64,000 bases of DNA, taken from contig JADJVK010000001.1 of NCBI GenBank assembly GCA_016710625.1, positions 62,001 through 126,000 on the forward strand, read 5' to 3'. The translations under genes and the position numbers were made by a program. The stretch is from Saprospiraceae bacterium (GTDB lineage: Bacteria > Bacteroidota > Bacteroidia > Chitinophagales > Saprospiraceae). Under the pieces are notes generated by a model. The model had not been told where the DNA came from. It did no database searches and worked only from the letters and a program-made list of their open reading frames with translations. Positions within the stretch are counted from its first letter, which is position 1. Each line of letters starts with the position of its first letter. Below are positions 27,385-37,964 of this stretch, piece after piece.

Positions 27385-30300
27385 CTATTCCAGGACAACC
27401 ATTTTCTTAGTAGCAGAGCCAAATGATGTGTCTAATCTATAATATAACACACCAATTCCTTTTAGCTCATTAGCCTGAAGTTGAACCTCATTATAACCTT
27501 TAGCAAAGTCGCCTTCGATAACCTTCAGGGGTACGACCAGCAGCATCTAGTACTGATAATTTTGCAAATCCAGTTGATGGTAAGCTGAAACCAATTACAG
27601 TTGTAGCTTTGAATGGATTTGGTTGATTTTGATACAATTCGAATGCTTTAGATTTGCCATTGAACTGAAGCTCGATGTTCATGATTTCATTGGACAAATT
27701 GTATGCTTCAGCATTCAACATTCTAGAACCAATACTTAATAAGTCGCTTAATTGACCGTTCGTTTTAGCTTTGAATGTTAATTCGAATAATACTTCATCA
27801 TTACTTAATGCACTGTTTGTCATACTGTTCCAGCTAGTTATAATTGTTCCTTCTTTCACAGCAGCCAAGCCAAAGTTAGCAAGACTTAAATCTTGATTTT
27901 TTGTATTGATATCTACAAAATCTAAAGCTTTTGTATCAAAACTAGTTGTGAATTGGAATCCACTTACATTCATTTGAGCAGCTTTAGCTTTGAAATTCAC
28001 TTTGTAAATTTGACCAGCTTTCAATTCTTGATCTTCAGTTTCAAATACTAAAGTAGAAGCACTTCTATCTACAGCAGTTGTAAATGTAGTAGAATTGTAT
28101 TTAGCTGAACCATTAACATCACCTGTTTTGATTGCAATAAAGTTTGCAACAACATCAGTAGTTAAAGGATTGATTTCGCAAGTTGATGGGCATTGCTCAT
28201 CAAATGGATTGTTATCTTGGAACTTGTGAGCCGCATTGATAAATCTCCATGACATATTTCCTTGAACTTCAGTAACTTGACCAAGAATTAATTTTCTTAA
28301 CATTACTAAGTCTAAAGTAGAAATTTTATCATCTTTTGCAACGTCAGCCGCAATCATTTTATAAGGAGAATTAAATGGTTCTATTCCTAAGATATGTCTA
28401 TTGATATAAACTAAATCTAAAGTAGAAACACCATTCATCCAATCTTTATTATTTTGAGGAAGAACTGTTACATTCTTACCAGCTAATAATTTGTTCAATG
28501 CATATTGTCCACTAACATTTGTAAGCCCTTTGATTGTATTAGAAATTGATGATCCAACTTCTACATTTTCTACAGGAATTGATGCATCATGTGAAACGAT
28601 TGTACCAGTTACATTAGCTGTACCTGCACCACCACAATTTGCACCCATATTGTTTTGAACATCTATGTAAGTAGTCACATAATCCCAGTTGCCTGACTCA
28701 TCACCTACCCAGAAATCAATCTTAGCTTGTCCTAAATCAGCACAAGTTAAAGTTACTGAAGCTGAACCTGGAGGCGTTGTTTGGTTTGGTGTACCCACTC
28801 TACCTAATCTATATACTAAGTTTGCATAAGGAGTACAGTTATCAGAACTTCCGTTCTCGAATTTATCTGCACTAATTGTAACTTGACCAGTTGTAGGCAT
28901 TAAGTCTATTGCTAAACCTTTGAATGCCAATGGTGTAGGTTTTTTCTTATCTCTAATAACAAAGTTAGTTTGAGCAGTAGAAGAATTTCCACAACCATCT
29001 TCAGCTGTATATACTACTGTATAGTTTCCAACTTGTAAATTATGTGGACCATAACCTGTTGCAACTTTTGTATTACCTTGATAAACAACAACTGTAGGAA
29101 CGATACCTGATTTACAATCAGTTACAGTAGGAACTGGAATTGTAGCAGAACCGATACATCCTGTACCAACGATATCAACATTGAAACTAGATGGTACAAC
29201 AGTGAATACAGGTTTTTGATTGTCAGTTACAGTAAGTAATTGAGTGTATTCCCAAGTACCAACTGTTGCAGAAATATTTGGATTATATTGACACATATCA
29301 ATAACTCTCCATTTTCTATATACCTTGAAACAAGCTGGAGCAGAAATAGGGAAGACAGCATCCTCAGGATCGCTGATAATCATCATTCCACATCTATCAC
29401 CATTAATTCTTGGCTTATTGTAACCAGCAGGTAAGTTAGCTACATCAATACCTGCAGCACAGTTTGTTGTGCTATAATCTGATGGCCAAACGATGTCGTT
29501 TACTGTATATTTGTTATCATTAACAATTGTAATAATTTGAGTACATGAAGCAGTTAAATTATTGATATCTCTAATAGAGAAAACTCTTCTAATAAAACCA
29601 TCACCACAAGCTCTAATTGTACTATCTGTATTTGTAATAAATACTTGATTACAATTATCAAATCCTAAACCATCAATTAATCTCTGACCGTTTACAAAAA
29701 CTGTATCTCTTTTTTGACCTAAAGTAACCACTTTACCAAATTGGCTTGGAAGTCTAGCATCATCACAACCAACAGTTACGTTGTTTGGACAAATGATAGT
29801 TGGTGCCAATTTATCTAATACGTTTACAGTCATCATACAAGAATTAGAGTTTCCAGATGAGTCTGTAACTAATAATTCTACCATTACTGGAGTAGGAACA
29901 TCACAACATACGAATCTTACTGAATCAGCAAATGCAGTACCACCTGGGATACAGCTGTTGCTTAATCTTCTTGCTTTGTAAGTTGCAATACCACAGTTAT
30001 CGTGGCTACCTTTATCGAAAGATTTAGTAAATATTTTTGCTTCTCCATTTACTTTATCTAAAGTAACAACTAAATTGTCTTCACAAACTGGTGTAGGACC
30101 TACTTGGTCTCTTACAGTAACTGTGAAAGAACATGTATTTGTATTTCCACAAGGATCTTCAGCAGTCCAAGTGATGGTATGATTACCAACTCTTAAGTCA
30201 GTAACTACTTCGTTATAAACAATTCTTCCTGTTGGAGCAACATATTTTAATACCCATTCTCCTGAACATTGATCAGTTACAGATGGAGAAGGTACACTCA

Positions 30301-31654
30301 TAGTTCCATAACAAGAATTGTTGTCAGTACTAATAGTTACATTTGAAGGACAAGAAATAGTTGGTTTAACATTATCTATTAATTCAATAAATTGAATGTA
30401 ATCTCTATATTCTGATGTACACCAATCAACCACTCTCCATGAACGAATCACTTTCTTAGAACCTTTACACATCGGTACAGTTTGATCTGTATAGATTGCA
30501 TTGAACATACAAGGATGCGTCACATTGTTCCACAATGAAATTCCAGCAATACTTGGACCAGCAAATAATCCAGTAGGAGTTGGGTTTCCATTAGCATCAG
30601 GTGTGAAAAACGTATTACAAGCTACAGTTAAGTTTGTAGGAATCGAAACATCATCAAATGTTGAAGATCTAAAATAGAACTTTTGAACACATGAATCAAT
30701 CATCACTTTTCCTTTAAAACCATTAGTATCTCTTGCATACCAAGTTCTTTCAACCACTCTTTTGAATCTACCTGATAATGGATCACCAGTACATCCAATT
30801 AATCTTTCGCTATCTTTATAAGACAAGTATGCACTTGGATTACAAGAAGTAAAAGACGGTCTGTAAGCAAAGCTAGTTGCAGAAGGCGTTGATTCATAGC
30901 ATCTTAAAGTATCTCCATTGCAACTTGTAATTTTAGGTGCAATTTTGTACTCTACATTAATGAATCCCCAACAAGATTGGTTAGGTGAATACATAGTATC
31001 CTTTACAGTAGCCATAATGGTTTGGCCAATGTAGTTAGGAGTGATTGGATTAGGAACCGCAGCTCCTGCCAAAGTAGTTAGTTCTACTTTGAATGAATTT
31101 GAACATTGTGTTTTTGAAGATAACATTGTTTCTGGAACAATATCACCATAACATGCTGGATAAGGTGCCAAAGATACATTTACTTGATCTTGACATTTCA
31201 AAGAACCAACAGGAGGACATGATACAAATCCAGAAAGGACCTCAGATGTGTCTCCAGCAACAATGCTGAAACAATCTGAAAATCCATTTTTAAAGATGTC
31301 ACTATCCGTAACATCATCACCACCTACGTTTTCGTAGGTATAAAATTTTGCAAGTGGTCTCACAACAGAGATTCTATAAGAAGCTCCAGGAGTAAGTGCA
31401 TCAATCCACAATTCACCACCAGTATTGGTAGTGTAAGTATTTAATGGCGTATTTCCGTTACAATTGTAAAGGTTTACAGTAACATTTGGTTCGGCGATTT
31501 CGCCAAACTGAAAATGACCGTCACTATTGGCATCAAGCCAAGTGAAGACGTACAATCGTTGTGCCTGCAAATTGTTGCTAAATGACATAAACAGTAGAAA
31601 ACAACCAACGATTGCTTTACTGATGATAGACATTTTTAACTTATCGTTTAGCAT
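27385..31654 (-). CDS. Very large multidomain T9SS protein (SdrD-B, HYR, dockerin-like, cohesin-like), frameshifted before the sorting domain
   Basis: A signal peptide (MSIISKAIVGCFLLFMSFSNNLQAQ, ATG 31633; MLNDKLK at 31654 also possible) precedes an SdrD-B-like domain (WLDANSDGHFQFGE), cysteine-rich HYR-type repeats (DNVKPTISCPSNVTI, DKLAPTIICPNNVTV), a carboxypeptidase-regulatory-like module, dockerin-like units (VSTLDLVYINRHILG, KISTLDLVMLRKLILG, TGDVNGSA), a cohesin-like domain (VSGFQFTTSFDTKALDFVD) and the linker NQPNPFKATTVIGF. The open frame then stops at 27500 after GRTPEGYRRRLC. Skipping one C in the C4 run (GGGG at 27528-27531, plus strand) gives GRT-LKVIEGDFAKGYNEVQL and a normal end TKKMVVLE with stop at 27385. 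Without the sorting end the product would not pass T9SS. Two small overlapping hairpins (GAAGCAGGCTTC) lie just upstream at 31666-31696. Confidence 0.85.
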
Positions 31655-31708
31655 CGGATTCAACCGAAGCAGGCTTCGTCTGCTTGAAACGAAGTAAGGT
31701 GTAAGCAT

Positions 31709-32144
31709 GGAAAATGGGTTTTAGATGAAAAAATAAAATTACGTTTCTTTAATATTAATAAAATTCCCTATTCCAAAAGTTATAGCATAAAACTCAAACC
31801 CCAAATGATGCTGTGCACCAATTGACCAGATTTTATAAAATAACCTTGTAACAGAAAATGAAATTACTTTTCTTTAAAAACTGTAAGAATCTTAATATGG
31901 GTAATCTTAAAAAAGTTAATTGGTCGTATAATTTTCAAATATTAATATAACAAATATATTGCCAAAAATTATAATTTGTTTTTTTGTTAAAATATTAGGA
32001 TAAATTTCGATGTGAATTGAAATCGAAGATATTATGAATTATATTATTCGAAATGCCCTCAAACAAAGCATTTTACACATATTGTTTTTGTAATTTTAAT
32101 TACATTATTACAAATAATAATATAAAAAAAATCTGGTTTTATTG
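31709..32144. other. Intergenic AT-rich stretch upstream of the giant T9SS gene
   Basis: No open frame is supported. On the minus strand TATATTTG (31958-31951) fits a -7 box that could drive the giant gene with a leader of some 300 nt, but no TTG box sits at the right distance. No terminator for the Smr gene is clear. Confidence 0.4.
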
Positions 32145-33227
32145 CTAATCATAATTTATAATTACCTCTGTAGCTCCGTAGCCATATTTAGAATGGTATT
32201 CATTTTTATAAGAATATACATCCGAAGTAGAATCCAATTCTCTCCATATTGCCTCTCTTAACTTTCCTTTTCCCACTCCATGAATAATATAAAACTTTGA
32301 TATCCCCATATTTTTGGCTTTTAGGAAATATTGTTCGAAAGCCATTAATTGTATCTTTATGATATCAGAGTTGCTCAACTTTGCATAATCTTTGTAGAGC
32401 TTTTCTATATGCAAATCAATTTCTATTGGAAAATTAGCATAATCAAACACTTCGTTTTTGTTAGGAATCCTTCCTTTGGGCGGTGCTGCTGGTCTTGAAA
32501 TATTTATATTATTGCTAGGTGTTGGTTTTAGATGTTGTTTCGTATAGTCTTTAAGGCTTTCAGCACTTTCTGTTTTTTTCACTTCAAGTCCTTCCACTTT
32601 ATCAAAAATCAAATAATGATGCATCAGTCGCATTAAAAGAGGAACCACTTTTTGTTTTTTAAAAAACTGATTTGCTTTCAAGGTTAATTCTTTTTGCTGA
32701 GTATCCACCAAGCCCTCTGTGGTGACCCTGCTGATGCTGACTTCAATTACAGGATTTTCGTTTAAATCATCAAAAAGTAAATTTCCCGCTTTATTTACTG
32801 AGACTTCCAAAAGCTTCCCACTTTCTTCCAAAATCATGTCTTCTCCAATGAAAATCGCTAAATCATACACCAGTTCATGATAGGTATCATTGATGACGTA
32901 GATAGTATAATCTTCAATCGTCTCATCTTTTTTATAATTTGGTTCGAAAGCGATTTGGAAACCCAAGGGTTTGTATGTATCAAAATCAGGAATCACTATT
33001 TCAATGGAAGGATCCAATTGTGGAAGTTCAGAACCATTTTTTGTCGATAACTTTTTAAATACGACATCCATTCCATCATTTCTTTCAAAATCCTCTACAA
33101 AAACGGGAATTCTAATATCGGTATCATCTATCCAGATTTCATACATGTTTTGCTCCATCAGCCGAACAATCTTCCCTGTTTCTCCTGTGAATTTCAACCT
33201 AACTTTTGTACCAATTTCGTAAAACAT
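32145..33227 (-). CDS. DUF2027 and Smr domain protein
   Basis: 360 residues from ATG 33227 (MFYEIGTKVRLKFTGETGKIVRL, the conserved head of the family); a start at 33257 would add ten unrelated residues. The N-terminal part is DUF2027, the middle a beta-domain (FQIAFEPNYKKDETIEDYTIYVIND) and the C-terminal 85 residues an Smr domain: IEIDLHIEKLY (the DLH motif) and FYIIHGVGKGKLREAIWREL (HGxGxGxLR). Smr domains are nucleases acting on branched DNA or, as shown for some bacterial and eukaryotic members, on mRNA of stalled ribosomes. The combination is specific to Bacteroidota and its target is not known. Confidence 0.92.
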   Translation of the reverse strand: MFYEIGTKVRLKFTGETGKIVRLMEQNMYEIWIDDTDIRIPVFVEDFERNDGMDVVFKKLSTKNGSELPQLDPSIEIVIPDFDTYKPLGFQIAFEPNYKKDETIEDYTIYVINDTYHELVYDLAIFIGEDMILEESGKLLEVSVNKAGNLLFDDLNENPVIEVSISRVTTEGLVDTQQKELTLKANQFFKKQKVVPLLMRLMHHYLIFDKVEGLEVKKTESAESLKDYTKQHLKPTPSNNINISRPAAPPKGRIPNKNEVFDYANFPIEIDLHIEKLYKDYAKLSNSDIIKIQLMAFEQYFLKAKNMGISKFYIIHGVGKGKLREAIWRELDSTSDVYSYKNEYHSKYGYGATEVIINYD

Positions 33228-33345
33228 GACTGAATTTTTTAGTGAAAAATCTTTCAAATCGAAATAAACGATTCAAAACACAAATTTTAGCAAATTATTC
33301 TAATTTTTGATATCTAAAAAATATCAGAAACTAATTTAATAGATA

Positions 33346-33353
33346 TATTTTTG
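33346..33353 (+). promoter_or_regulatory. -7 box upstream of the symporter gene
   Basis: TATTTTTG fits TAnnTTTG and lies 14 nt before the TTG start at 33368, so the leader would be very short. No TTG box at the normal spacing. Confidence 0.4.
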
Positions 33354-33367
33354 TCAAAATATCAATT

Positions 33368-34273
33368 TTGAATACTATCGATCAAATATCTATACATTTT
33401 AATCCTAATCAACTACAAATCCTGAATATTTGTTTAGGTTTTTTACTTTTTGGTGTCGCATTAGAAATAAAACCTGACGACTTTAAGAAAATTCTTCTTT
33501 TCCCCAAAGCAGTCTTAGTTGGCTTGACGACCCAACTCTTCATTTTCCCAATCCTTACGATCTTATTCATTCTTATAGTAAAACCAGCAACAAGTGTTGC
33601 ATTAGGAATGGTATTGGTAGCCGCTTGCCCTAGTGGAAATGTGAGCAATTTTGCTGTGAAAATCGCTAAAGGAAATACTGCTCTGTCTGTAACCTTGACC
33701 TCTATTTTGTCCTTAATGTCTATTGTCACCACCCCATTAAGTTTTTCGATTTATTCCAAATTGGTTCCTAATTCAGAGATTTTAAGAAAATCAATTTATG
33801 TGGATCCAGTTGATATGGTAATTACTATAATTCAAATCATACTTATTCCATTGCTAATTGGGATGGTCATTAATTGGAAATTTCCTCAAACCACTTTGAA
33901 ATTTCTCAAAACCATTAAAATAATATCCATCCTGCTTTTTTTGAGCTTTATATTTTTTGGTGTTTTTAAAAATATGGATATTGTTCAAAATCATCTAGGT
34001 TCCATTTTTTTCATTGTACTTGTTCATAATTTTATTGGTCTTTTTGGCGGTTACCAATTTGCAAAATTGATGGGTCTTGATTTTAAAACTGCTAAAACCC
34101 TTTGTTTAGAAGCAGGAATACATAACACTGGATTAGGTCTTATCCTGATTTTTAATTTTTTTAATGGCATTGGCGGTATGGCTCTCATCGCTGCTTGGTG
34201 GGGCATTTGGGATTTGATTGCCGCATTTTCAATAGCACAGTATTGGGAAAAAAGGACATTTCAAATTGCCTAA
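33368..34273 (+). CDS. Bile acid:sodium symporter family transporter
   Basis: 301 residues with about nine to ten membrane helices. Family features: GFLLFGVALEIKPDDFKKIL near the N-terminus, GMVLVAACPSGNVSNFAVKIAKGNTALSVTLTSILSLMSIVTTP (the crossover helix and sodium-site region with CPSGN), and LCLEAGIHNTGLGLILI (the ExGxxN second crossover). BASS transporters move bile acids, pantoate, pyruvate or other organic anions with sodium; the cargo in a non-gut bacterium is probably a small organic acid but not shown. Translation starts at TTG 33368, since the first helix lies directly downstream and no ATG precedes it. Confidence 0.92.
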   Translation: MNTIDQISIHFNPNQLQILNICLGFLLFGVALEIKPDDFKKILLFPKAVLVGLTTQLFIFPILTILFILIVKPATSVALGMVLVAACPSGNVSNFAVKIAKGNTALSVTLTSILSLMSIVTTPLSFSIYSKLVPNSEILRKSIYVDPVDMVITIIQIILIPLLIGMVINWKFPQTTLKFLKTIKIISILLFLSFIFFGVFKNMDIVQNHLGSIFFIVLVHNFIGLFGGYQFAKLMGLDFKTAKTLCLEAGIHNTGLGLILIFNFFNGIGGMALIAAWWGIWDLIAAFSIAQYWEKRTFQIA

Positions 34274-34384
34274 ATAAGTTCCGTTTACATATTATCTGTT
34301 TTGTAAATTCATTAGTTCATATGACTAATGTTGACTATTTATTGAAAAAATTAAAATAAAATTTTCATTATCAAAAAAGGTGAT

Positions 34385-34392
34385 TATATTTG
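34385..34392 (+). promoter_or_regulatory. -7 promoter element of the larger acyl-CoA dehydrogenase
   Basis: TATATTTG matches TAnnTTTG, 37 nt before the ATG. No -33 TTG at normal spacing. Confidence 0.5.
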
Positions 34393-34429
34393 TAGCGAAT
34401 TTTCGCTAGAATTAAAAATTTCTACTAAC

Positions 34430-36229
34430 ATGACAGATATAATTGAAGGAACCGTACTTAAAGGCGGTGAATTTATCATCAAAGATTCTACACCTGAACA
34501 AACATTCATCCCTGAAGATTTGAATGAAGAGCAACAAATGGTGAGGCAAATGTGTAAGGATTTTCTTGCACAAGAAATTGAGCCTAATAGACAAAAGATT
34601 GAAAAACAGTTAGATAATATCAATGTTACCCTTTTAGAAAAAATGGGTTCTCTAGGGCTTTTGGGTTCTCACATGCCAACTATTTATGGTGGAATGGAAA
34701 TGGATACCAACTCAAATACAGTTATTTCTGAGACTTTTGGACCAAGTGGTAGTTTCTCCACTCCTTTTGCTGCTCATACAGGTATTGGGATGTTGCCAAT
34801 TTTATATTTTGGAACAGAAGCTCAAAAACAAAACTATCTTCCCAAATTAATTACTGGCGAATTAAAAGCTGCCTATTGCCTAACTGAGCCAGGGTCTGGA
34901 TCGGATGCCTTAGCAGCAAAGACGAGAGCTGACTTGTCTCCAGACGGTAAACAATACATTTTGAATGGGCAAAAAATGTGGATCTCTAATGCTGGTTTTG
35001 CAGATATTTTTATTGTATTTGCAAAAATAGGTGGAGAAAAATTCACAGGCTTCATTGTGGAGCGAAACAGTGCAGGACTGACAATGGGTGCTGAAGAAGA
35101 TAAATTGGGTATCAAAGGTTCATCCACAAGACAAGTGTTTTTTGAAAACACACCTGTTCCTGCCGAAAACATTTTAGGAGAAATAGGGAAAGGTCATTTA
35201 ATTGCTTTTAATGCTCTTAATATTGGTCGATTCAAATTGGGAGTGATGTGTATGGGTGGTTCGAAAGGTACCATCAATATGAGTGTAAAATATGCTAATG
35301 AAAGATTCCAGTTTGGTCAACCCATCGCTTCTTTTGGTGCTATTCAATATAAATTGGCAGAGCAGGCTATACGTACATTTGCTTTAGAATCAACTTGTTA
35401 TAGAGTTTCAAATCTTTTACAAGAAAAGAAACAAGAGATGTCGGATAAGGGACTCGATTTCGGTCAAGCTCAATTGGAAGCAGCAGAGGAATATGCTATC
35501 GAATGTTCGATTATCAAAATCTTAGGCTCAGAGGTAGTGGATTATGTGGTAGATGAAAATGTTCAAATTCATGGTGGAATAGGCTTCTCTGAAGAATTTG
35601 GGGCAGCAAGAGCATATAGAGATGCAAGGATAAATAGAATTTTTGAAGGCACAAATGAAATCAACAGGATGTTGATGGTGGACATGTTGTTCAAAAGAGC
35701 ATTGAAAGGCGAATTGGACATCGTTACTCCGGCTTGGGCAGTTCAGAAAGAGTTAGCTTCCATGCCTTCCTTCGATAAGCCTAGTGGTAATTATGCAGAA
35801 GAAAAACAAGCTTTGAAAGAATTTAAGAAGTTGGTTTTGATGGTTGCAGGAGGAGCAGCAAAAATGCAGATGGACGGAAAGCTAAATCTAAAAGTTGAGC
35901 AAGAAATCTTAATGAATGTGGCTGATATGATGTTGGAAGTGTATAATTGCGAATCTCTTTTGTTAAGAGTAGAGAAATTGATGAATCATCCAAATAAAAA
36001 AATCGGACAAGATATATACGATGCAATTTTGAAAACCTACTTCCATGATGCCAACCAGAAAGTATCCAAATTTGCAGTAGATGCTTTGGCATCCTTTGCA
36101 GAAGGTGATTTGTTGAAAACATTTTTGATGGGAGTGAAAAGATTTACAAAATACCCACCAGTAAATGTGAAACAAACAAGAAGATTAATCGCTGCTGAAT
36201 TAATCAAAGCAAATGAATATTGTTTTTAA
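34430..36229 (+). CDS. Acyl-CoA dehydrogenase, long (VLCAD-like) form
   Basis: First oxidation step of fatty-acyl-CoA beta-oxidation, with FAD, passing electrons to ETF. 599 residues, larger than the 380-residue core. Core: helical N-domain, FAD-binding AAYCLTEPGSGSDALAAKTRA and KMWISNAGFADIFIVFAKI, then GIKGSSTRQVFFENTPVP. VQIHGGIGFSEEFGAARAYRDARINRIFEGTNEINRMLMVD carries the catalytic Glu of EGTNEINR. A C-terminal helical extension of about 180 residues resembles the one that binds membranes or dimerises in VLCAD-type enzymes. Chain-length preference is inferred from that only. A second, short-form dehydrogenase is encoded 1.7 kb downstream. Confidence 0.94.
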   Translation: MTDIIEGTVLKGGEFIIKDSTPEQTFIPEDLNEEQQMVRQMCKDFLAQEIEPNRQKIEKQLDNINVTLLEKMGSLGLLGSHMPTIYGGMEMDTNSNTVISETFGPSGSFSTPFAAHTGIGMLPILYFGTEAQKQNYLPKLITGELKAAYCLTEPGSGSDALAAKTRADLSPDGKQYILNGQKMWISNAGFADIFIVFAKIGGEKFTGFIVERNSAGLTMGAEEDKLGIKGSSTRQVFFENTPVPAENILGEIGKGHLIAFNALNIGRFKLGVMCMGGSKGTINMSVKYANERFQFGQPIASFGAIQYKLAEQAIRTFALESTCYRVSNLLQEKKQEMSDKGLDFGQAQLEAAEEYAIECSIIKILGSEVVDYVVDENVQIHGGIGFSEEFGAARAYRDARINRIFEGTNEINRMLMVDMLFKRALKGELDIVTPAWAVQKELASMPSFDKPSGNYAEEKQALKEFKKLVLMVAGGAAKMQMDGKLNLKVEQEILMNVADMMLEVYNCESLLLRVEKLMNHPNKKIGQDIYDAILKTYFHDANQKVSKFAVDALASFAEGDLLKTFLMGVKRFTKYPPVNVKQTRRLIAAELIKANEYCF

Positions 36230-36253
36230 AAGTTAAGTTTGACAAATATGAAC

Positions 36254-36290
36254 AAATCCCTCCAATGTTAAAATTGGCAGGGATTTTTTT
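36254..36290 (+). terminator. Intrinsic terminator after the long acyl-CoA dehydrogenase
   Basis: AAATCCCTCCAAT pairs with ATTGGCAGGGATTT (one bulge) around a 6-nt loop, followed by eight or more T. Confidence 0.78.
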
Positions 36291-36428
36291 TATTCTTTTT
36301 ATCAAATAACTGTTGTTGAAATCTAAATTGAAAAGAAATATGGTATTAAATTATTAATTATCAGTAGTTTACAACAATTAAAACCAAATAAAATTTAAGA
36401 AGCTGTATACAATCTAAGCTTGAAATTT

Positions 36429-36998
36429 CTATTTATTTAGAAACTCTAACACTAAATTTTCGGCTTTAATCAAAGTTTCTTCCAGAACGTTATTAACCAA
36501 AACTGCATCAAATCTATCTTCAAAAGTCAGTTCTCTAGCTGCTCTTGCTATTCTTTTTTGCAAACTTTCAGCAGATTCTGTCTTCCTATTTCTCAGCCGC
36601 TCAAATAATATTTCTGGTGAAGGTGGTTTGACAAAAATCACTAAAGTATCTTCAGGATAAGCATTTTTGATACTCACAGCGCCTTTCACATCAATATCAA
36701 AAATAATATGTTTTCCCAAATCCCAAACTCGTTCCACTTCGCTTTTTAAGGTTCCATAATATTGATTATCATACACTTCTTCCCATTCAACGAAAGCTTT
36801 GTTTTCTAATTTTTCCCTAAATTGGTCCAAAGAAATAAAGTAATAATCCAAGCCGTCTGTTTCGTGGTCTCTTTTCTGACGGGTGGTAGCGGAAATAGAA
36901 AAGCCTAAAAAGCTAAATTTCTTCAATAGATGCTTAACTATCGTAGTTTTGCCAGCCCCTGAAGGCGCTGTGAATACAATTAATTTCTTCTTTTGCAT
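36429..36998 (-). CDS. gmk: Guanylate kinase
   Basis: Phosphorylates GMP to GDP. 189 residues from ATG 36998 (MQKKKLIVFTAPSGAGKTT), preferred to the in-frame ATG at 37022 because the P-loop should start near the N-terminus. Motifs: P-loop APSGAGKTTI, GMP-binding SISATTRQKRDHETDGLDYYF, FVEWEEVYDNQYYGTLKSEV, IIFDIDVKGAVSIK, and the Arg-containing ERLRNRKTESAESLQKRI. No spoT, rpoZ or yicC gene is adjacent. Between the previous terminator and the stop codon (about 36291-36428) there is only AT-rich sequence. Confidence 0.96.
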   Translation of the reverse strand: MQKKKLIVFTAPSGAGKTTIVKHLLKKFSFLGFSISATTRQKRDHETDGLDYYFISLDQFREKLENKAFVEWEEVYDNQYYGTLKSEVERVWDLGKHIIFDIDVKGAVSIKNAYPEDTLVIFVKPPSPEILFERLRNRKTESAESLQKRIARAARELTFEDRFDAVLVNNVLEETLIKAENLVLEFLNK

Positions 36999-37125
36999 AC
37001 TATTTTGAAAAATGAAATGCAAAATTCATACTTTGAACGTTCATTTCAAAAAAAGCAGGCAATTAAAATCAAAAAAAAAGAGAAAAGCATTTTGCCCTTC
37101 TCTTTTTCTTACAAATATTTTCAGA

Positions 37126-37803
37126 TTAATATTTTACAGCATCTACTCTTTTCTTCGCTTCATCTACCACTTTTTTGGCTTCTTCTATTGCCTTTTTAGT
37201 TGTATCTTGATCTTTCAAATTAGTCTCGATATCTGCCTCCGCTTTTTTGATTTTAGCTTTATAGTTTTCAATATCTTTGTGTAGGTCTTCGTTGTTACCA
37301 ACTAATTTTTTTAACTTTTTCTCCACATCTTTCAATTTATCTTCTTCATCTTCCAATTTTTGCTTCATCACAGTTTGTTCTGCTTGAGTAGCAAATTTTT
37401 TCATCCATCCAGCTGCTTCTTTAAATTTATCTGCATGTTCTCTTGAATTCAAATATACCCCTCCCAAATCGTAAAAAGCAGTCATATTTACCCCATTTGA
37501 AGAATTTTCAGTGAAAAGAACATATACATCTACTGGATTTACTTCCCCATTTATTAATGGCATTTTTGCATCTACCAACCAATATTCTTTACTCTTTTTG
37601 TCGTATTTATCATCCTCTTTTTTAACATCCTTTATAAATTTTTTCCAATCTTTTTCCACAGATTTTAATGTAACATTCTTAATATCAAGACTTAGTCCGT
37701 TTTTAGTGCCCTGACTCATTGTTTTCTCCACATCACTTACTTGAGCAAAAGATGCAGTAAAAAATAAAAAAATTCCAATAAAAGTACTAACAAGGTGTTT
37801 CAT
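37126..37803 (-). CDS. Exported coiled-coil protein of unknown function
   Basis: 225 residues: signal peptide (MKHLVSTFIGIFLFFTASFAQ), a globular part (about 22-145: FTENSSNGVNMTAFYDLGGVYLNS is distinctive) and a Lys/Glu-rich coiled coil to the end (KLEDEEDKLKDVEKKLKKLVGN). I recall hypothetical exported proteins of this layout in Bacteroidota but no function. Not lipidated (no Cys at the cleavage site), so likely periplasmic. It lies on the same strand as gmk, about 130 bp upstream of it. Confidence 0.75.
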   Translation of the reverse strand: MKHLVSTFIGIFLFFTASFAQVSDVEKTMSQGTKNGLSLDIKNVTLKSVEKDWKKFIKDVKKEDDKYDKKSKEYWLVDAKMPLINGEVNPVDVYVLFTENSSNGVNMTAFYDLGGVYLNSREHADKFKEAAGWMKKFATQAEQTVMKQKLEDEEDKLKDVEKKLKKLVGNNEDLHKDIENYKAKIKKAEADIETNLKDQDTTKKAIEEAKKVVDEAKKRVDAVKY

Positions 37804-37885
37804 TACTTATGATTTTGATTAATTAAATGTCTTATTTTGACGAATAAAAATAACAAAAGCTACAAAAAATTAGTTTCAAATCTTT

Positions 37886-37918
37886 TTGACAAAAGTATGC
37901 CAATATTATTTAAATTTG
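37886..37918 (+). promoter_or_regulatory. Promoter of the short acyl-CoA dehydrogenase
   Basis: TTG in TTTTTGAC (TTG 37886-37888), 22 nt, TAAATTTG (37911-37918). Full match to the Bacteroidota consensus, 46 nt before the ATG. Confidence 0.78.
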
Positions 37919-37964
37919 CATCGTGAATTATCACAAAGCTAACAAATAAAACCAATATAAATTT

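Noticed and set aside
29240..29981. Plus-strand open frames inside the giant T9SS gene
   Set aside because: They are antisense to a well-supported protein, have no promoter, and their translations match no family.
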